Assembly (NCBI GenBank): GCA_026196875.1
Contig: JAPHTP010000102.1
Coordinates: forward strand, 33,310-97,309
From: Kangiellaceae bacterium
GTDB lineage: Bacteria; Pseudomonadota; Gammaproteobacteria; Enterobacterales; Kangiellaceae
Direction of reading: 5' to 3'
Length of the DNA stretch: 64,000 nt
In this document: positions 53,538 to 63,000 of the stretch, in pieces
Numbering within the stretch: the first letter of the stretch is position 1
Layout of the letters: every line of letters begins with the position of its first letter
Program-made: the position numbers and the translations under genes
The notes under the pieces: model-generated
Database searches by the model: none
The model's input: only the letters and a program-made list of their open reading frames with translations
Told to the model about the DNA's origin: nothing

Positions 53538-54476
53538 ATGCAACTAGATATCATCGTATTATTCTTTATCTTGGGATTTCTCGCCAGACTGATTGGCTCT
53601 GGGCTAAAAATGCCCGACGGGTTTAACCATGGTATCAGCATTTTTTTAATGCTGGCCATTGGTTTAAAAGGGGGCTCTGCATTAGCGGAAAACCTATCCG
53701 GCAGCATTTTTGTTAAAGCGTCCTTATTTATTTTATTGGGATTGGTTTTACCGCTTATTGTCTTCCCAATTTTAAGATGGATTGGCAATTTTAAACCGAG
53801 CGATGCAGCTTCAATTTCGGCACATTATGGCTCAGTGAGTATTGGCACCTATGCGGTTGCTGTTGCGCTGCTCGAATCACAGCAAGTTGACTATGAAAGC
53901 TACTTTCCTCTATTTGTTGTCTTGCTCGAGTTCCCGGCAATGTTTGTGGCGGTATACTTAGCCAACAAAGACACTAAAACTATTCCATTTCAACAGTGGT
54001 TTAAGCACATCCTTAAAAACGAGAGTATCGTGCTGCTTTTTGGTGGTCTCCTTATTGGCTTTATCGCCAATGAACAAACTTCGAAATTGACGCCGATGTT
54101 TAGCGATTTGTTTAGCGGAATCTTGGCCTTGTTCCTTTTGTGTATGGGAATGGACGCGGCGGCGAAAATAAATGCGCTTAAACAAGATGGGCCATTCTTG
54201 TTGGCTTTAGGAACTTTAGTGCCCTTGGTTAATGGTTTCATTGGCGGACTGTTTGCCACTGCGATTGGCTTAACAACTGGCGGGATTTTCTTGACTATCG
54301 TACTTAGTGCCAGTGCTTCTTATATTGCAGTACCGATTGCGATGCGTAGCTTAATACCTGACGCCAACCATTCTTATGGTATGACAACGTCTTTAGGAAT
54401 TACTTTTCCATTTAACATCTTAGCAGGCATGCCGGTTTATTGGCTATTTGCACTTTGGTTGAGTGGAACACTTTGA
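53538..54476 (+). CDS. sbtA: SbtA-like sodium-dependent bicarbonate permease
   Basis: 312 aa, ten membrane helices in two repeats, within the usual size of SbtA-family (DUF897) proteins. Landmarks are LARLIGSGLKMPDGFNHGISIFLMLAIGLKGG, SISAHYGSVSIGTYAVAVALLE, LLEFPAMFVAV and, in the second repeat, SASASYIAVPIAMRSLIPDAN. Cyanobacterial SbtA takes up HCO3- with Na+. A sibling function in a heterotroph is inferred from family and context. The gene is followed by purE twelve bases downstream, whose ribosome site overlaps this stop codon. Confidence 0.82.
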   Translation: MQLDIIVLFFILGFLARLIGSGLKMPDGFNHGISIFLMLAIGLKGGSALAENLSGSIFVKASLFILLGLVLPLIVFPILRWIGNFKPSDAASISAHYGSVSIGTYAVAVALLESQQVDYESYFPLFVVLLEFPAMFVAVYLANKDTKTIPFQQWFKHILKNESIVLLFGGLLIGFIANEQTSKLTPMFSDLFSGILALFLLCMGMDAAAKINALKQDGPFLLALGTLVPLVNGFIGGLFATAIGLTTGGIFLTIVLSASASYIAVPIAMRSLIPDANHSYGMTTSLGITFPFNILAGMPVYWLFALWLSGTL

Positions 54477-54487
54477 GGAAATGATGA

Positions 54488-54973
54488 ATGAGTATTAAAC
54501 CTGTGGTTAGCATTATTATGGGATCGCAATCTGATTGGAGGACCATGAGTAAAGCGACCGAGCTTTTAGAGAGATTTGAAATCCCTTTCGAAACACAAGT
54601 TGTATCGGCCCATAGAACACCACATCGCTTGTTTTCCTTTGCCCAAGAGGCGGAAACTAGAGGCATTAAATTGATTATTGCGGGCGCTGGCGGAGCTGCA
54701 CACTTGCCTGGGATGGTAGCATCATTGACTCACTTACCGGTAGTTGCTGTGCCGGTTCAAAGTAAAGCGTTAAGTGGACTCGATAGTCTTTTGTCAATTG
54801 TACAAATGCCGAAAGGTGTCGCGGTTTCTACCCAAGCAATTGGGGAAGCAGGGGGATTTAACGCCGGATTAATGGCTGCTCAAATCCTTGCTGTGAGTGA
54901 GCCGGAAATTCGTGAAAAATTAATCGAATGGCGCAAACAGCAATCTGCTAACGTACCAATGGAGGTTGAATGA
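54488..54973 (+). CDS. purE: N5-carboxyaminoimidazole ribonucleotide mutase
   Basis: 161 aa, standard class I PurE. It converts N5-CAIR to CAIR in purine synthesis, working with PurK. Motifs: [10 protein letters not shown], the catalytic histidine region [22 protein letters not shown] and [21 protein letters not shown], all complete. AGGAA (54476-54480), overlapping the permease stop, precedes the start by seven bases. The final TGA overlaps the purK start. Confidence 0.96.
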   Translation: MSIKPVVSIIMGSQSDWRTMSKATELLERFEIPFETQVVSAHRTPHRLFSFAQEAETRGIKLIIAGAGGAAHLPGMVASLTHLPVVAVPVQSKALSGLDSLLSIVQMPKGVAVSTQAIGEAGGFNAGLMAAQILAVSEPEIREKLIEWRKQQSANVPMEVE

Positions 54974-56088
54974 TGCACGTCGTAATACTCGGATGTGGTC
55001 AGCTAGCGCGTTTACTTGCGGAATCTGGCGAGCAACTCAATCTAGACTTTACTTTTGTGGCAATCGAAGATGAATCTGTTGATTGTGTTAAACACCTTGG
55101 TCCAATCGTTCATTGGCGAAAAGGGATATCGGCTGAAGCTTTACTGCAAGCTACGGGCATGCCTGATGTTGTGACGGTAGAGCGAGAAAGCATCGATACT
55201 AAACTACTCTACGAATTGTCTTTATTGTGTCAGGTTTCTCCAAGTCCGGAAATCGTTGCGACTTGTCAACATCGATTGAAAGAAAAAATGGGACTATCAA
55301 AGTTAGATATTCCTATGACTCCTTGGTTTCCAGTTTCCGACAATAAAAGCCTGTATGAAGCAGTAAAAATGTGCGGTTACCCGTTGATCATTAAAGCTTT
55401 TGAAAATGGCTATGATGGAAAAAATCAATGGCATATCAATAATTCTGAAGAGCTTGAAGAGCTGGTAAAAGAAGTCGACCCCAAAGATTGGATTATTGAG
55501 CCTAAAATCAATTTTATTACCGAGGCATCTCTAATTGGCGTGAGGTCATTAGATGGGGAAATTAGGTTTTATCCAGTCACTGAAAACCATCATGAATCAG
55601 GTATTTTAAAGCGCTCAATTGCACCCTTAGAAAATATTGCTGATTCAGAAGTTAAAAAGATACAGAAAAGTCTCAAAAAACTAATGGAGTCTTGGCAGTA
55701 CGTAGGCGTGATGACGATGGAACTGTTTTTAACTAAAGATGGTTTTATGGTCAATGAGTTGGCGCCGCGAGTACATAATAGTGGCCACTGGACAAAAAAT
55801 AGTGACGTGACTTGTCAGTTTGAAAACCACTTGAGAGCAATTCTTGGTAAGCCATTAGGAGAAACTAATTCTCCATATTACAACGGCATGATCAATTTAT
55901 TGGGAAAAGGCACGAAGCTTCCGAAAATTGACTTGCCAGATGGAGAGATTTATCTCTATGGTAAGCTGCCTCGAGCAGGCAGAAAACTCGGCCACATCAA
56001 TATGTTCGACTCTGACAGAACCAATCTTATCCGGAGAATGTCAAACGCTGAAGAAATCTTAAGTTTGTCAAACAATGGTGCTCGTTAG
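54973..56088 (+). CDS. purK: N5-carboxyaminoimidazole ribonucleotide synthetase
   Basis: 371 aa from ATG 54973, which has GGAGG seven bases upstream; the ATG at 54970 is only four bases from it. ATP-grasp enzyme that makes N5-CAIR from AIR, ATP and bicarbonate. Features: VVILGCGQLARLLAESG at the N-terminus, KEKMGLSKLDIPMTPW, PLIIKAFENGYDGKNQW, and the C-terminal signature VNELAPRVHNSGHWT. Length and motifs are normal. It is the last gene of the permease-purE-purK operon. Its use of bicarbonate is the link to the upstream permease. Confidence 0.95.
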   Translation: MHVVILGCGQLARLLAESGEQLNLDFTFVAIEDESVDCVKHLGPIVHWRKGISAEALLQATGMPDVVTVERESIDTKLLYELSLLCQVSPSPEIVATCQHRLKEKMGLSKLDIPMTPWFPVSDNKSLYEAVKMCGYPLIIKAFENGYDGKNQWHINNSEELEELVKEVDPKDWIIEPKINFITEASLIGVRSLDGEIRFYPVTENHHESGILKRSIAPLENIADSEVKKIQKSLKKLMESWQYVGVMTMELFLTKDGFMVNELAPRVHNSGHWTKNSDVTCQFENHLRAILGKPLGETNSPYYNGMINLLGKGTKLPKIDLPDGEIYLYGKLPRAGRKLGHINMFDSDRTNLIRRMSNAEEILSLSNNGAR

Positions 56089-56544
56089 AAATTTCATCGA
56101 GCAGGTCATAGAAGAGGCAAGTATCAAAAAGTTCGGACTGCAAATGCTAAAAATATAATAACGTAGCGAAATATATATCTACGACTTAGCTGTTTCGGCG
56201 CAACATAGAAGAAAAGGCATTGCCACACTGTTAATCGAAAATCTTAAGCCGATAGCTAAAGGCTTGGGGGCTTGGGTTATCTTTGTGCAGGCAGACTATG
56301 TAGATAAAGCTGCGGTTAATCTCTACTCGAAGCTGGGTGAAAAAGAAGAAGTCTTACATTTTGATATTTCAATGGCAAAGAGTCATTAAAGCGGGGCAAT
56401 TAATTTGAATGTGTGCAATTGCTTGCCAAAAAATAAAATTACTACTCCAGTTTTAGTGCCAGCTAGTAGATGATTTGGAGTTTGGGGTGTACTTGGTTGT
56501 TGAGAATGGCAAGGTGTTTGTTTGGCCAATAATGTTATTCAAGA
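56089..56544. other. Intergenic region holding a gene remnant
   Basis: Contains the acetyltransferase remnant at 56162-56389, annotated separately. The 155 bases after it, up to the end of the TonB-receptor gene, show no convincing gene or terminator. Confidence 0.5.
56162..56389 (+). pseudogene. C-terminal remnant of an AAC(3)-I-like GNAT acetyltransferase
   Basis: The frame ends at TAA 56387-56389 and is blocked by an in-frame stop at 56159-56161, with no start codon before the conserved part. It reads [20 protein letters not shown], then [23 protein letters not shown] and [18 protein letters not shown], which matches the C-terminal half of AAC(3)-I-type aminoglycoside acetyltransferases (YDLAV, HRRxGIAT, VQADY, LYxKLG, HFDI). 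The N-terminal half is missing, so it cannot be functional as it stands. Confidence 0.75.
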
Positions 56545-58836
56545 TCACCAGCGATATTTAATTTTAATCCCAATCGCGCTAGGTTCTACGGTGAACCTCA
56601 CTTTTCTTGGTGCAGGATCATCATTTCCCGAGTCCTCGGCATATCGTTTGCTATCTGAGCTATCTAACAAGTTGTGAAAGTAGGCCGAGAGCTCCAGATC
56701 TTTTGTTAACTGATAAACTAGAGAAACATTGAGGCGAATGTCTTGTTCATACACATTCTGCGCTCTGACTTGTGAAAGTGCATTAATAACTTCAGCTTCA
56801 ATTGTTTCGCCTTGAACCGCATTTTCTAGAGATAAAAGGCCATCTTTAGCCCCTTGGAAGTCCCATAATGATCGAATATCGAAATGTAGGTTTAGACTAT
56901 CGTTAACCTCCCAATTTAAATACGCTTTAAAAGCATGATTTGGCCAGTTATTTATGTCGTCGCCCGTCCCTGTCATTACCCCTGCGATACCATCGAGAGG
57001 CTGATTATAATCTGAGTAGCTGACCCCGGAGCGCGACAAGCCTTCGGCTAATTGCCAATCTTGTTGCTTTACAAAGGAGTAATTCAGACCCAGTTGAACA
57101 GCATCCCATTGGTATTCATATTCAAGTTCTAAGCCGGCAACCTCTTGCTCGCCGACAAAAAGGCTGGCGTTCTCATCTCCATTCCATGAAATGATCTCTA
57201 AGTCGTTCCAGAAAATTGCTGCTTTGAAGTTGTGTCCGGCCTTGAAAAAGGCGCTGTAATTGATTTCATAATTTGTGAGTGATTCGCTACTCGCATCTTC
57301 GCCATTTATCGACTCAATATAAACTTCGCCGGCATTATTAAATCGGTGTGATTCTTGTGCTATAAATCGTAAAAACTGGTTTTCATTTAAATTTAAAATC
57401 AAAGCTAAACGTGGAGAAAAGAGCCAGTCAGAATTAACGCTTTTGTCCAATCTCCCTGAGGTTACAAGTTTGGCGCTTTGCGAAATTTTCGTATTGTATT
57501 CCGCAAATAGCGCATAAGTATTTGTTGACCAACCGCCGCCAACAAATATTGGTGGTCCATTTCTATCCGCGCTGCCCCGGTTACCGGCTAATATTGCATT
57601 TGAGTCGGGGCCTGAAACAATGTCGGCATTATCTCCCAAACGTAAATCTAATCGGCTGTCTCCCCATCCAGGGCCGTATCTGTCGTGGGAATATTCTAAA
57701 CCTGCGGCGAGTTCACTTTCTTTGCCGGTTTTCCAATTAAGTATAGATTTAGCAAAGAACTCCGTCTCGGAATAGTTAATCCTAAAATTTAATACACTAT
57801 CTGGATCGGGAAAGCGTGCATTTCCGATCCGCCTTTCGCCATCGAAAGAATCAAGGCTGATTGTTGAGTTTAGTTTTACTGAGTCAGATAATTCAGTTTT
57901 ATGGTCGAGGGTTAAAGTCCATTGCCTGTCCCGAGTTCCTTGTTGGTTGAGTAGTTGTCCATTGAAGTCGGTTTTTACTTCATTGCCTTTCCAGTGCGAT
58001 CCTTGCTGAGTGTAGCGAAACCATAGTCGCCAGTTATGCGAAAATTCAGCATCCAGATGGAGCTTAATTTGAGGATCGTCTTGGTAGTCTCCAAAGTAAA
58101 CTAAAGGCTCAGTATCAAATAGAAAATCTTCGCCAACATAACCCAGTTCGTCATTATCATCGACAAGGTAGAAACGAGAATCGTCACCTTCGGAGCGAGT
58201 TGCGCTGAGGTAACTATATAGCTTAAATTGCTCAAACTGATGAGTTTGTTGGTAAGTTATCCCTTTACTGTTATAGCGATGATTGTATTGCACTGACAAG
58301 CTGTGGGGAACGTTGCTCTCACTATTTTTCGTGGTAATACTAATGACTCCCGAGACTGCGCCCGGACCATAAGTGACGGAACCAGGCCCTCGAATGACAT
58401 CTATTTTCTCAATATCACTTAAATCCCATTGTTCAAGCTCTGATTTTGCGCCAAAGAAACCTTTGCTATTCATCACTTTATTGTTAACCAGCAGCAAATA
58501 TTTCACATTGCGATTGAATAGGTTTCCGCGTACTCCCAGCAATGGGCCGGTTTCGCTATTCATCCAGAAAGCGCCAGGGACATAACTTTCAATAAGATCA
58601 TATAAATTTCGAGCCGGCGTATTATTTATCTGCGATGTGTTAATGGTTGTAACTGAAGACGGTTGTTCAGCGATGGTCATTTTGGTGATCGCACCTGGAA
58701 CCGCGACTTTGACCTGCAAAAGCTCCTCTAATGAAAGGCTGAGTATGTCAGTATTGTCGGAGCTGTCGTTAGCCAATAAAGGAAATGCATGAGCGAAAGC
58801 CAATATTGATAATAGTTTCAAAGCACGAGTATGCAT
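56545..58836 (-). CDS. TonB-dependent outer membrane receptor
   Basis: 763 aa from ATG 58836, chosen because it begins the signal peptide (HTRALKLLSILAFAHAFPLLA); the frame runs to 58953, but the extra part is not signal-like. The plug domain follows (about 45-160) with LEELLQVKVAVPGAITK, ARNLYDLIESYVPG and VIRGPGSVTYGPGAVSGVISI. The rest is a beta-barrel with many aromatic-rich strands, ending in IKIKYRW with the terminal aromatic residue typical of outer membrane proteins. It imports a ligand that cannot be identified; siderophore or cobalamin-type ligands are usual. No binding-protein or ABC genes are adjacent. Confidence 0.9.
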   Translation of the reverse strand: MHTRALKLLSILAFAHAFPLLANDSSDNTDILSLSLEELLQVKVAVPGAITKMTIAEQPSSVTTINTSQINNTPARNLYDLIESYVPGAFWMNSETGPLLGVRGNLFNRNVKYLLLVNNKVMNSKGFFGAKSELEQWDLSDIEKIDVIRGPGSVTYGPGAVSGVISITTKNSESNVPHSLSVQYNHRYNSKGITYQQTHQFEQFKLYSYLSATRSEGDDSRFYLVDDNDELGYVGEDFLFDTEPLVYFGDYQDDPQIKLHLDAEFSHNWRLWFRYTQQGSHWKGNEVKTDFNGQLLNQQGTRDRQWTLTLDHKTELSDSVKLNSTISLDSFDGERRIGNARFPDPDSVLNFRINYSETEFFAKSILNWKTGKESELAAGLEYSHDRYGPGWGDSRLDLRLGDNADIVSGPDSNAILAGNRGSADRNGPPIFVGGGWSTNTYALFAEYNTKISQSAKLVTSGRLDKSVNSDWLFSPRLALILNLNENQFLRFIAQESHRFNNAGEVYIESINGEDASSESLTNYEINYSAFFKAGHNFKAAIFWNDLEIISWNGDENASLFVGEQEVAGLELEYEYQWDAVQLGLNYSFVKQQDWQLAEGLSRSGVSYSDYNQPLDGIAGVMTGTGDDINNWPNHAFKAYLNWEVNDSLNLHFDIRSLWDFQGAKDGLLSLENAVQGETIEAEVINALSQVRAQNVYEQDIRLNVSLVYQLTKDLELSAYFHNLLDSSDSKRYAEDSGNDDPAPRKVRFTVEPSAIGIKIKYRW

Positions 58837-59022
58837 ATTAAAATCGACGGTGTAATTTCTTAATCCTTTCCCACAAAAGAGATAAGAGTTGAATAGATTA
58901 TAGTAGACATAAATAAGATATTGGTACTTTCTAGCGCTATATATAGAACCCAATGATGGATACGGTATCTAAAATTTTGGTTTCTTCCCTTTGATGAGGG
59001 GCTTTATGGTAAACATAGCGGC

Positions 59023-59039
59023 AAACGTATTAAACGTTT
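59023..59039. promoter_or_regulatory. Palindrome upstream of the TonB-receptor gene, candidate operator
   Basis: AAACGT-ATTAA-ACGTTT is a 6-bp perfect inverted repeat with a five-base centre, about 190 bases before the receptor start and just after the sensor gene. It could be an operator of the receptor gene. The role is inferred. Confidence 0.35.
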
Positions 59040-59117
59040 AGGGGGATTTTTCTGTGCTAGCGATGACTCTTAAGCTAAGGGGCAGCACGAAGGCCAAATC
59101 TATCTCCGCAGTGCAAG

Positions 59118-62100
59118 CTAGCTTCCGGCACTTTCTTCCATTTCAATTAATATTTCTATATCACTATCTTTATTGTTTTTGGCAGAGTAAAGCGCAGTAT
59201 TCGCTTCCATAATTAGTTGGGAAGGTGTGATTATACTCTTTGCTGATTTAGTTACAGCCCCTATTCTCAGTATTAATTTCCTTCTTAGTTCTGGGACAAG
59301 GTTAATATCTTTTTCATCAAGTATTTTTTGTAGTCTTTCTTCCAATATGGCGTTATCCATATCAATTAGAATTAAAGCTAATACATCTTCTCTAAATATT
59401 CCGAGAACATCATTGTCGCGTGGAAAAATGTGTTTGACGTTTTTGCAAAGCAGTCCTCTAGTATTTAATAGCTTATCGAGGCCGAAGAAACTACGAAGCT
59501 CAGAGTAATTTGCAATTTCTATTAGTAGTAGCGTGATATGAAAGCCTTCTTTCTGAGCTTTAATTACTGTCTGATCTAGGAATAAATCGAATTCCTTGCG
59601 ATCAATTTCATACGAACTAATTTTTTGCTTCAATTCTTTATGCTCGGTTCCTTTATTAATAATACCATTTAGGATCTGAGCTTGTTCATCTCTAATTACA
59701 TTACGCTTCATTTTATCGCTTTCAATAGAGTTGATTAGTAAATTTCCTAAAAGTTTAACAAACGTTGTGTTTTGCTCGCTCCAGGTTTTGTCTGTACAAT
59801 AATTTACCAGCCCAAGACTTCCTTTAACCGTATTTCGATATACTAGAGGAAAGATAAAAACAGACTTTGCCTTACAGTCTTTTCGATTTAAGAATTCTAG
59901 CTGAATTGAATCGGTTTTATCCGAGATGCGAGGTATTATCGTATTTTTATTATTCCGTATATTCTTGAAGCAAATCCTAAAATCTTCTTCCTTTAAAAGA
60001 AAGTTCTTAGCTGATAAATCACATTCGATTTCGGCCACTGACTCGTAGTTAATGACCATGGTATCGCCTTCATCCTTGAAAGTGCTTAAAAATATATGTT
60101 CGATACCAAAATAAGTTCTTACCAGCTTGAGCAAGTGCTCGATTTGAGAGCTGTCATAATTGCGACTGTTACGCAAAATTGCCGAGCAAACGGTTGCGAT
60201 AAGCTCAATCTTCCGTTGCTTTTCTTCCAGAACCACGGTCCTTTCGTTAAGTTTATTCTGCAACATGCGTTCAGTGAAATAAGCTCTTTTCTGTTTAAGT
60301 TTTAGGTAAAAGCTTATCAATCCCAAAAGTAACAGTATTGCAGCAATATGAGTAATGGTCATTTGCCACCATGGCGGGATTACTCTAACTGAGACGCTGG
60401 TTGTTTCAGACCACTCAGAGGCATCATTTGCGCCCCTTAAAAGTAGCGTGTAGTTTCCCGGTGATAATCGACTTAAATCTATATTTCGATTAAAACTGTC
60501 TCCCTCTCCGCAAATATTTTCTTTGCCTTGCAGGCAATATTTAAATCGACTCTTGTAAGGCGAAGCAATGTGAATTGGAGTGACTTCAAGTGATATGTTT
60601 TTACTGCTATGAGGAAGCTCAATTTGTGAAGTTGTGAGTATTGAATCTCCCAGTTTAACCTCATGTTTTGAAGCTGAATTGAAATCTACAACTTTTTCTC
60701 CGACTTTTAACTGGGTAAGTACCATTTGTGGTGGTCTTGAGTAGGCTCTGATCTCTTTGGGGGTGAAATAGGTTAATCCCGAATGCCCACCAAAAAACAT
60801 TGTTGTTCCGTCATAATGGCTAGCTTGCTTGAAATATGAACTGGTTAGCGCACCATCTTCATTGGTTAAATTATAAGCCACATGACTATCCGGTTGGTAC
60901 TTCGTTATGCCTCTGCGAGTACTGACCCAAATGTCACCTTTTAAGTCCATTTCAACCGAACCGATTGCCTCAGAAGCAAATGCTTCACTTCGTTTTTCAA
61001 CGGTATATTCGAATTTATTTTTTCTGCTTAGCTTAAATAAGCCTCTAGTCGTTCCAACCCAAATTGCTGCCAGCTCCTTACTAAAAATATCCGTTACGTT
61101 TTCAGTAAAATGCTTCGAAGTATCGTTCACTGAAATCAACAATCCACTTACTCTATTATTGGGGATATCAACTTTGTATATTCCTTCATAAGTTCCAATA
61201 ATTACCTGTTCTTCGACAACAGTTATTGCCTGAATAGCTTGCTTAAATGCTCCTATCGTATTTGTAATGAAGTATTCATCTCCTTGAAATGTGAGCAAAT
61301 CCAGTCCTTTGTCAGTTCCAATTAACAGGTTTCGCTCATCGAGTTGTTGTAGTGCGAGTATATTTTGCCCGCTTAAGATTAACGGTTCCTTATTCTCTAC
61401 TTCAAAGTCACTGAAGTTATTAACCGGAATCCTCGAGATCCCGTTGGTTGTACCCAACCAAATTGTGTTATTAAAGTAGGTGAGCTCTCTAACAGTAAAA
61501 CTAGCTAGCCCATTTCTGCTAAGCGTATCAAAATCACTATCTTTATCAATGCCGGTTTCTGAGAGCTTTTTTACCAGATTGAGTTTTTCATCTAATAAAG
61601 AAATGCCAGCTAAGGTACTGACTACAAAACCGAATTTGTCTATAGCGATAATTCCGGTAACTCTAGTATCCGGCAATTTTTCAAGGGAAACATGAAACAG
61701 CTTTTGTTCAGGATTAAAAATTGATAGGCCATCACTCCAAGTTCCCACTAACATCATACCGCTATCGCTTTGAGCAATTGCAGTTACAGTACCTTGACCA
61801 ATACTTGTTTGATTAAATGGATTATGCCGAAGGAGAGATAAATCATTTTGCCTTTTATTGTACCTAAAAAGGCCACTATCTCCTCCAATCCAGAGGTTCT
61901 TTTGGTGGTCTTCATAAATACTTAGGATGCGTTGCCGTTTCAGTAAGTTTAATGTTTCGCTAGAGTCATCGGAATTAATGGAAATTCTTGAAGTGGTTTG
62001 GCTCGTGTTGGCGAGAAAATAAAGGCCATCTCCCCAAGTTCCAATCCAGAAGTTTGATTGTGAATCCACATAAAGAACTCGAACGGATAATGGGTGATGT

Positions 62101-62735
62101 TTTTCACCTAAAATCGGCGTTAATTGGAGAAAATTCTTGTCGGTTAGCCAAAGACCATCAAGGCTACCTATAAGTACGGTGCCATTGGGTAAAACCTTAA
62201 TCGCTCTGATATTAGTGAGTGGCTTTTTAGATGATGGTTCGATAATCTCGACCTTTTCGGTTTGCCATATTTTGGAAACCAATTTAGTTAATCCGAGATT
62301 AGTAGCGATATACCAGTCACCATTTTGATCGGGCTCGATAGTATTGATTGATGCTGCACTTAAATATCCAAGAGATATGCTGGAAAATTTTGATTGGACA
62401 ATATCAAACAGATAAAGTCCTTTCTTAGTGCCGACTAAGAGCTTATGGTTATCTACTTTCTTAATTGCTGTAACGTGAACGGAATCTAAGACAGATAAGG
62501 CAGAGTTAGGATCTGGAAATATTTTTGGATTAAACCCGTCATATCGGACTAATCCACCTTGTGTTCCAAGCCAAACAAATCCAAATTCATCTTGGGTTAT
62601 AGCGGTAATTGAAGCCTGAGGAAGTCCATCCGCAATACCGATCTTCTTAAATTGGAAGGTCCTCGCCTCTAGAGCTGATGCAGTCCAACTCCAGAGGAGC
62701 AAACATAACGCTATGTTAAAAATAATACGACTCAT
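59118..62735 (-). CDS. Propeller sensor with Y_Y_Y, GAF and degenerate GGDEF domains
   Basis: 1205 aa from ATG 62735 (GTG 62750 is an alternative, five codons longer). Order: signal peptide (about 1-22), Reg_prop propeller blades (FKKIGIADGLPQASITAITQDEFGFVWLGTQGGLVRYDG and many repeats, about 25-690), Y_Y_Y domain ending VIPPWWQ, a membrane helix (about 800-820), coiled coil, a GAF-type domain (about 855-1000, ending TFVKLLGNLLI) and a GGDEF-like fold (about 1050-1190). The active-site motif is FREDVLAL instead of GGDEF, so it should not make c-di-GMP. No histidine kinase is present. Alone on its strand between the receptor gene and a divergent DISM gene. Confidence 0.88.
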   Translation of the reverse strand: MSRIIFNIALCLLLWSWTASALEARTFQFKKIGIADGLPQASITAITQDEFGFVWLGTQGGLVRYDGFNPKIFPDPNSALSVLDSVHVTAIKKVDNHKLLVGTKKGLYLFDIVQSKFSSISLGYLSAASINTIEPDQNGDWYIATNLGLTKLVSKIWQTEKVEIIEPSSKKPLTNIRAIKVLPNGTVLIGSLDGLWLTDKNFLQLTPILGEKHHPLSVRVLYVDSQSNFWIGTWGDGLYFLANTSQTTSRISINSDDSSETLNLLKRQRILSIYEDHQKNLWIGGDSGLFRYNKRQNDLSLLRHNPFNQTSIGQGTVTAIAQSDSGMMLVGTWSDGLSIFNPEQKLFHVSLEKLPDTRVTGIIAIDKFGFVVSTLAGISLLDEKLNLVKKLSETGIDKDSDFDTLSRNGLASFTVRELTYFNNTIWLGTTNGISRIPVNNFSDFEVENKEPLILSGQNILALQQLDERNLLIGTDKGLDLLTFQGDEYFITNTIGAFKQAIQAITVVEEQVIIGTYEGIYKVDIPNNRVSGLLISVNDTSKHFTENVTDIFSKELAAIWVGTTRGLFKLSRKNKFEYTVEKRSEAFASEAIGSVEMDLKGDIWVSTRRGITKYQPDSHVAYNLTNEDGALTSSYFKQASHYDGTTMFFGGHSGLTYFTPKEIRAYSRPPQMVLTQLKVGEKVVDFNSASKHEVKLGDSILTTSQIELPHSSKNISLEVTPIHIASPYKSRFKYCLQGKENICGEGDSFNRNIDLSRLSPGNYTLLLRGANDASEWSETTSVSVRVIPPWWQMTITHIAAILLLLGLISFYLKLKQKRAYFTERMLQNKLNERTVVLEEKQRKIELIATVCSAILRNSRNYDSSQIEHLLKLVRTYFGIEHIFLSTFKDEGDTMVINYESVAEIECDLSAKNFLLKEEDFRICFKNIRNNKNTIIPRISDKTDSIQLEFLNRKDCKAKSVFIFPLVYRNTVKGSLGLVNYCTDKTWSEQNTTFVKLLGNLLINSIESDKMKRNVIRDEQAQILNGIINKGTEHKELKQKISSYEIDRKEFDLFLDQTVIKAQKEGFHITLLLIEIANYSELRSFFGLDKLLNTRGLLCKNVKHIFPRDNDVLGIFREDVLALILIDMDNAILEERLQKILDEKDINLVPELRRKLILRIGAVTKSAKSIITPSQLIMEANTALYSAKNNKDSDIEILIEMEESAGS

Positions 62736-63000
62736 TATTGGGAGCAACACTGAAATCTGTATATGAGATACTCTCAGTTAATTGTAGTCTAATATCGGTT
62801 GGGCGGCTGTTTATAGGTATATTAATGATAATGGTGAAGCTAAACTCTTGATTCTAGGCTCCTATATTGGGTGACTTTTTATAAAATTAAATTAGCTGAC
62901 TGTTTCAGTGGGTTATTCATTAGCGTGTGCTCTTGTGAAAATGCACGTTCCTAAAATAGAAATCTCTACTATCATTTATTTATTTGTCACCCAAAGTTAT

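Noticed and set aside
56390..56544. Short plus-strand frame reading about 30 codons after the acetyltransferase remnant
   Set aside because: It has no usable start codon and no recognisable motif; too short to call even a remnant.
58837..59117. A riboswitch (cobalamin or c-di-GMP type) upstream of the TonB receptor
   Set aside because: I looked for the conserved core sequences of both classes and did not find them; only the palindrome at 59023-59039 stands out.
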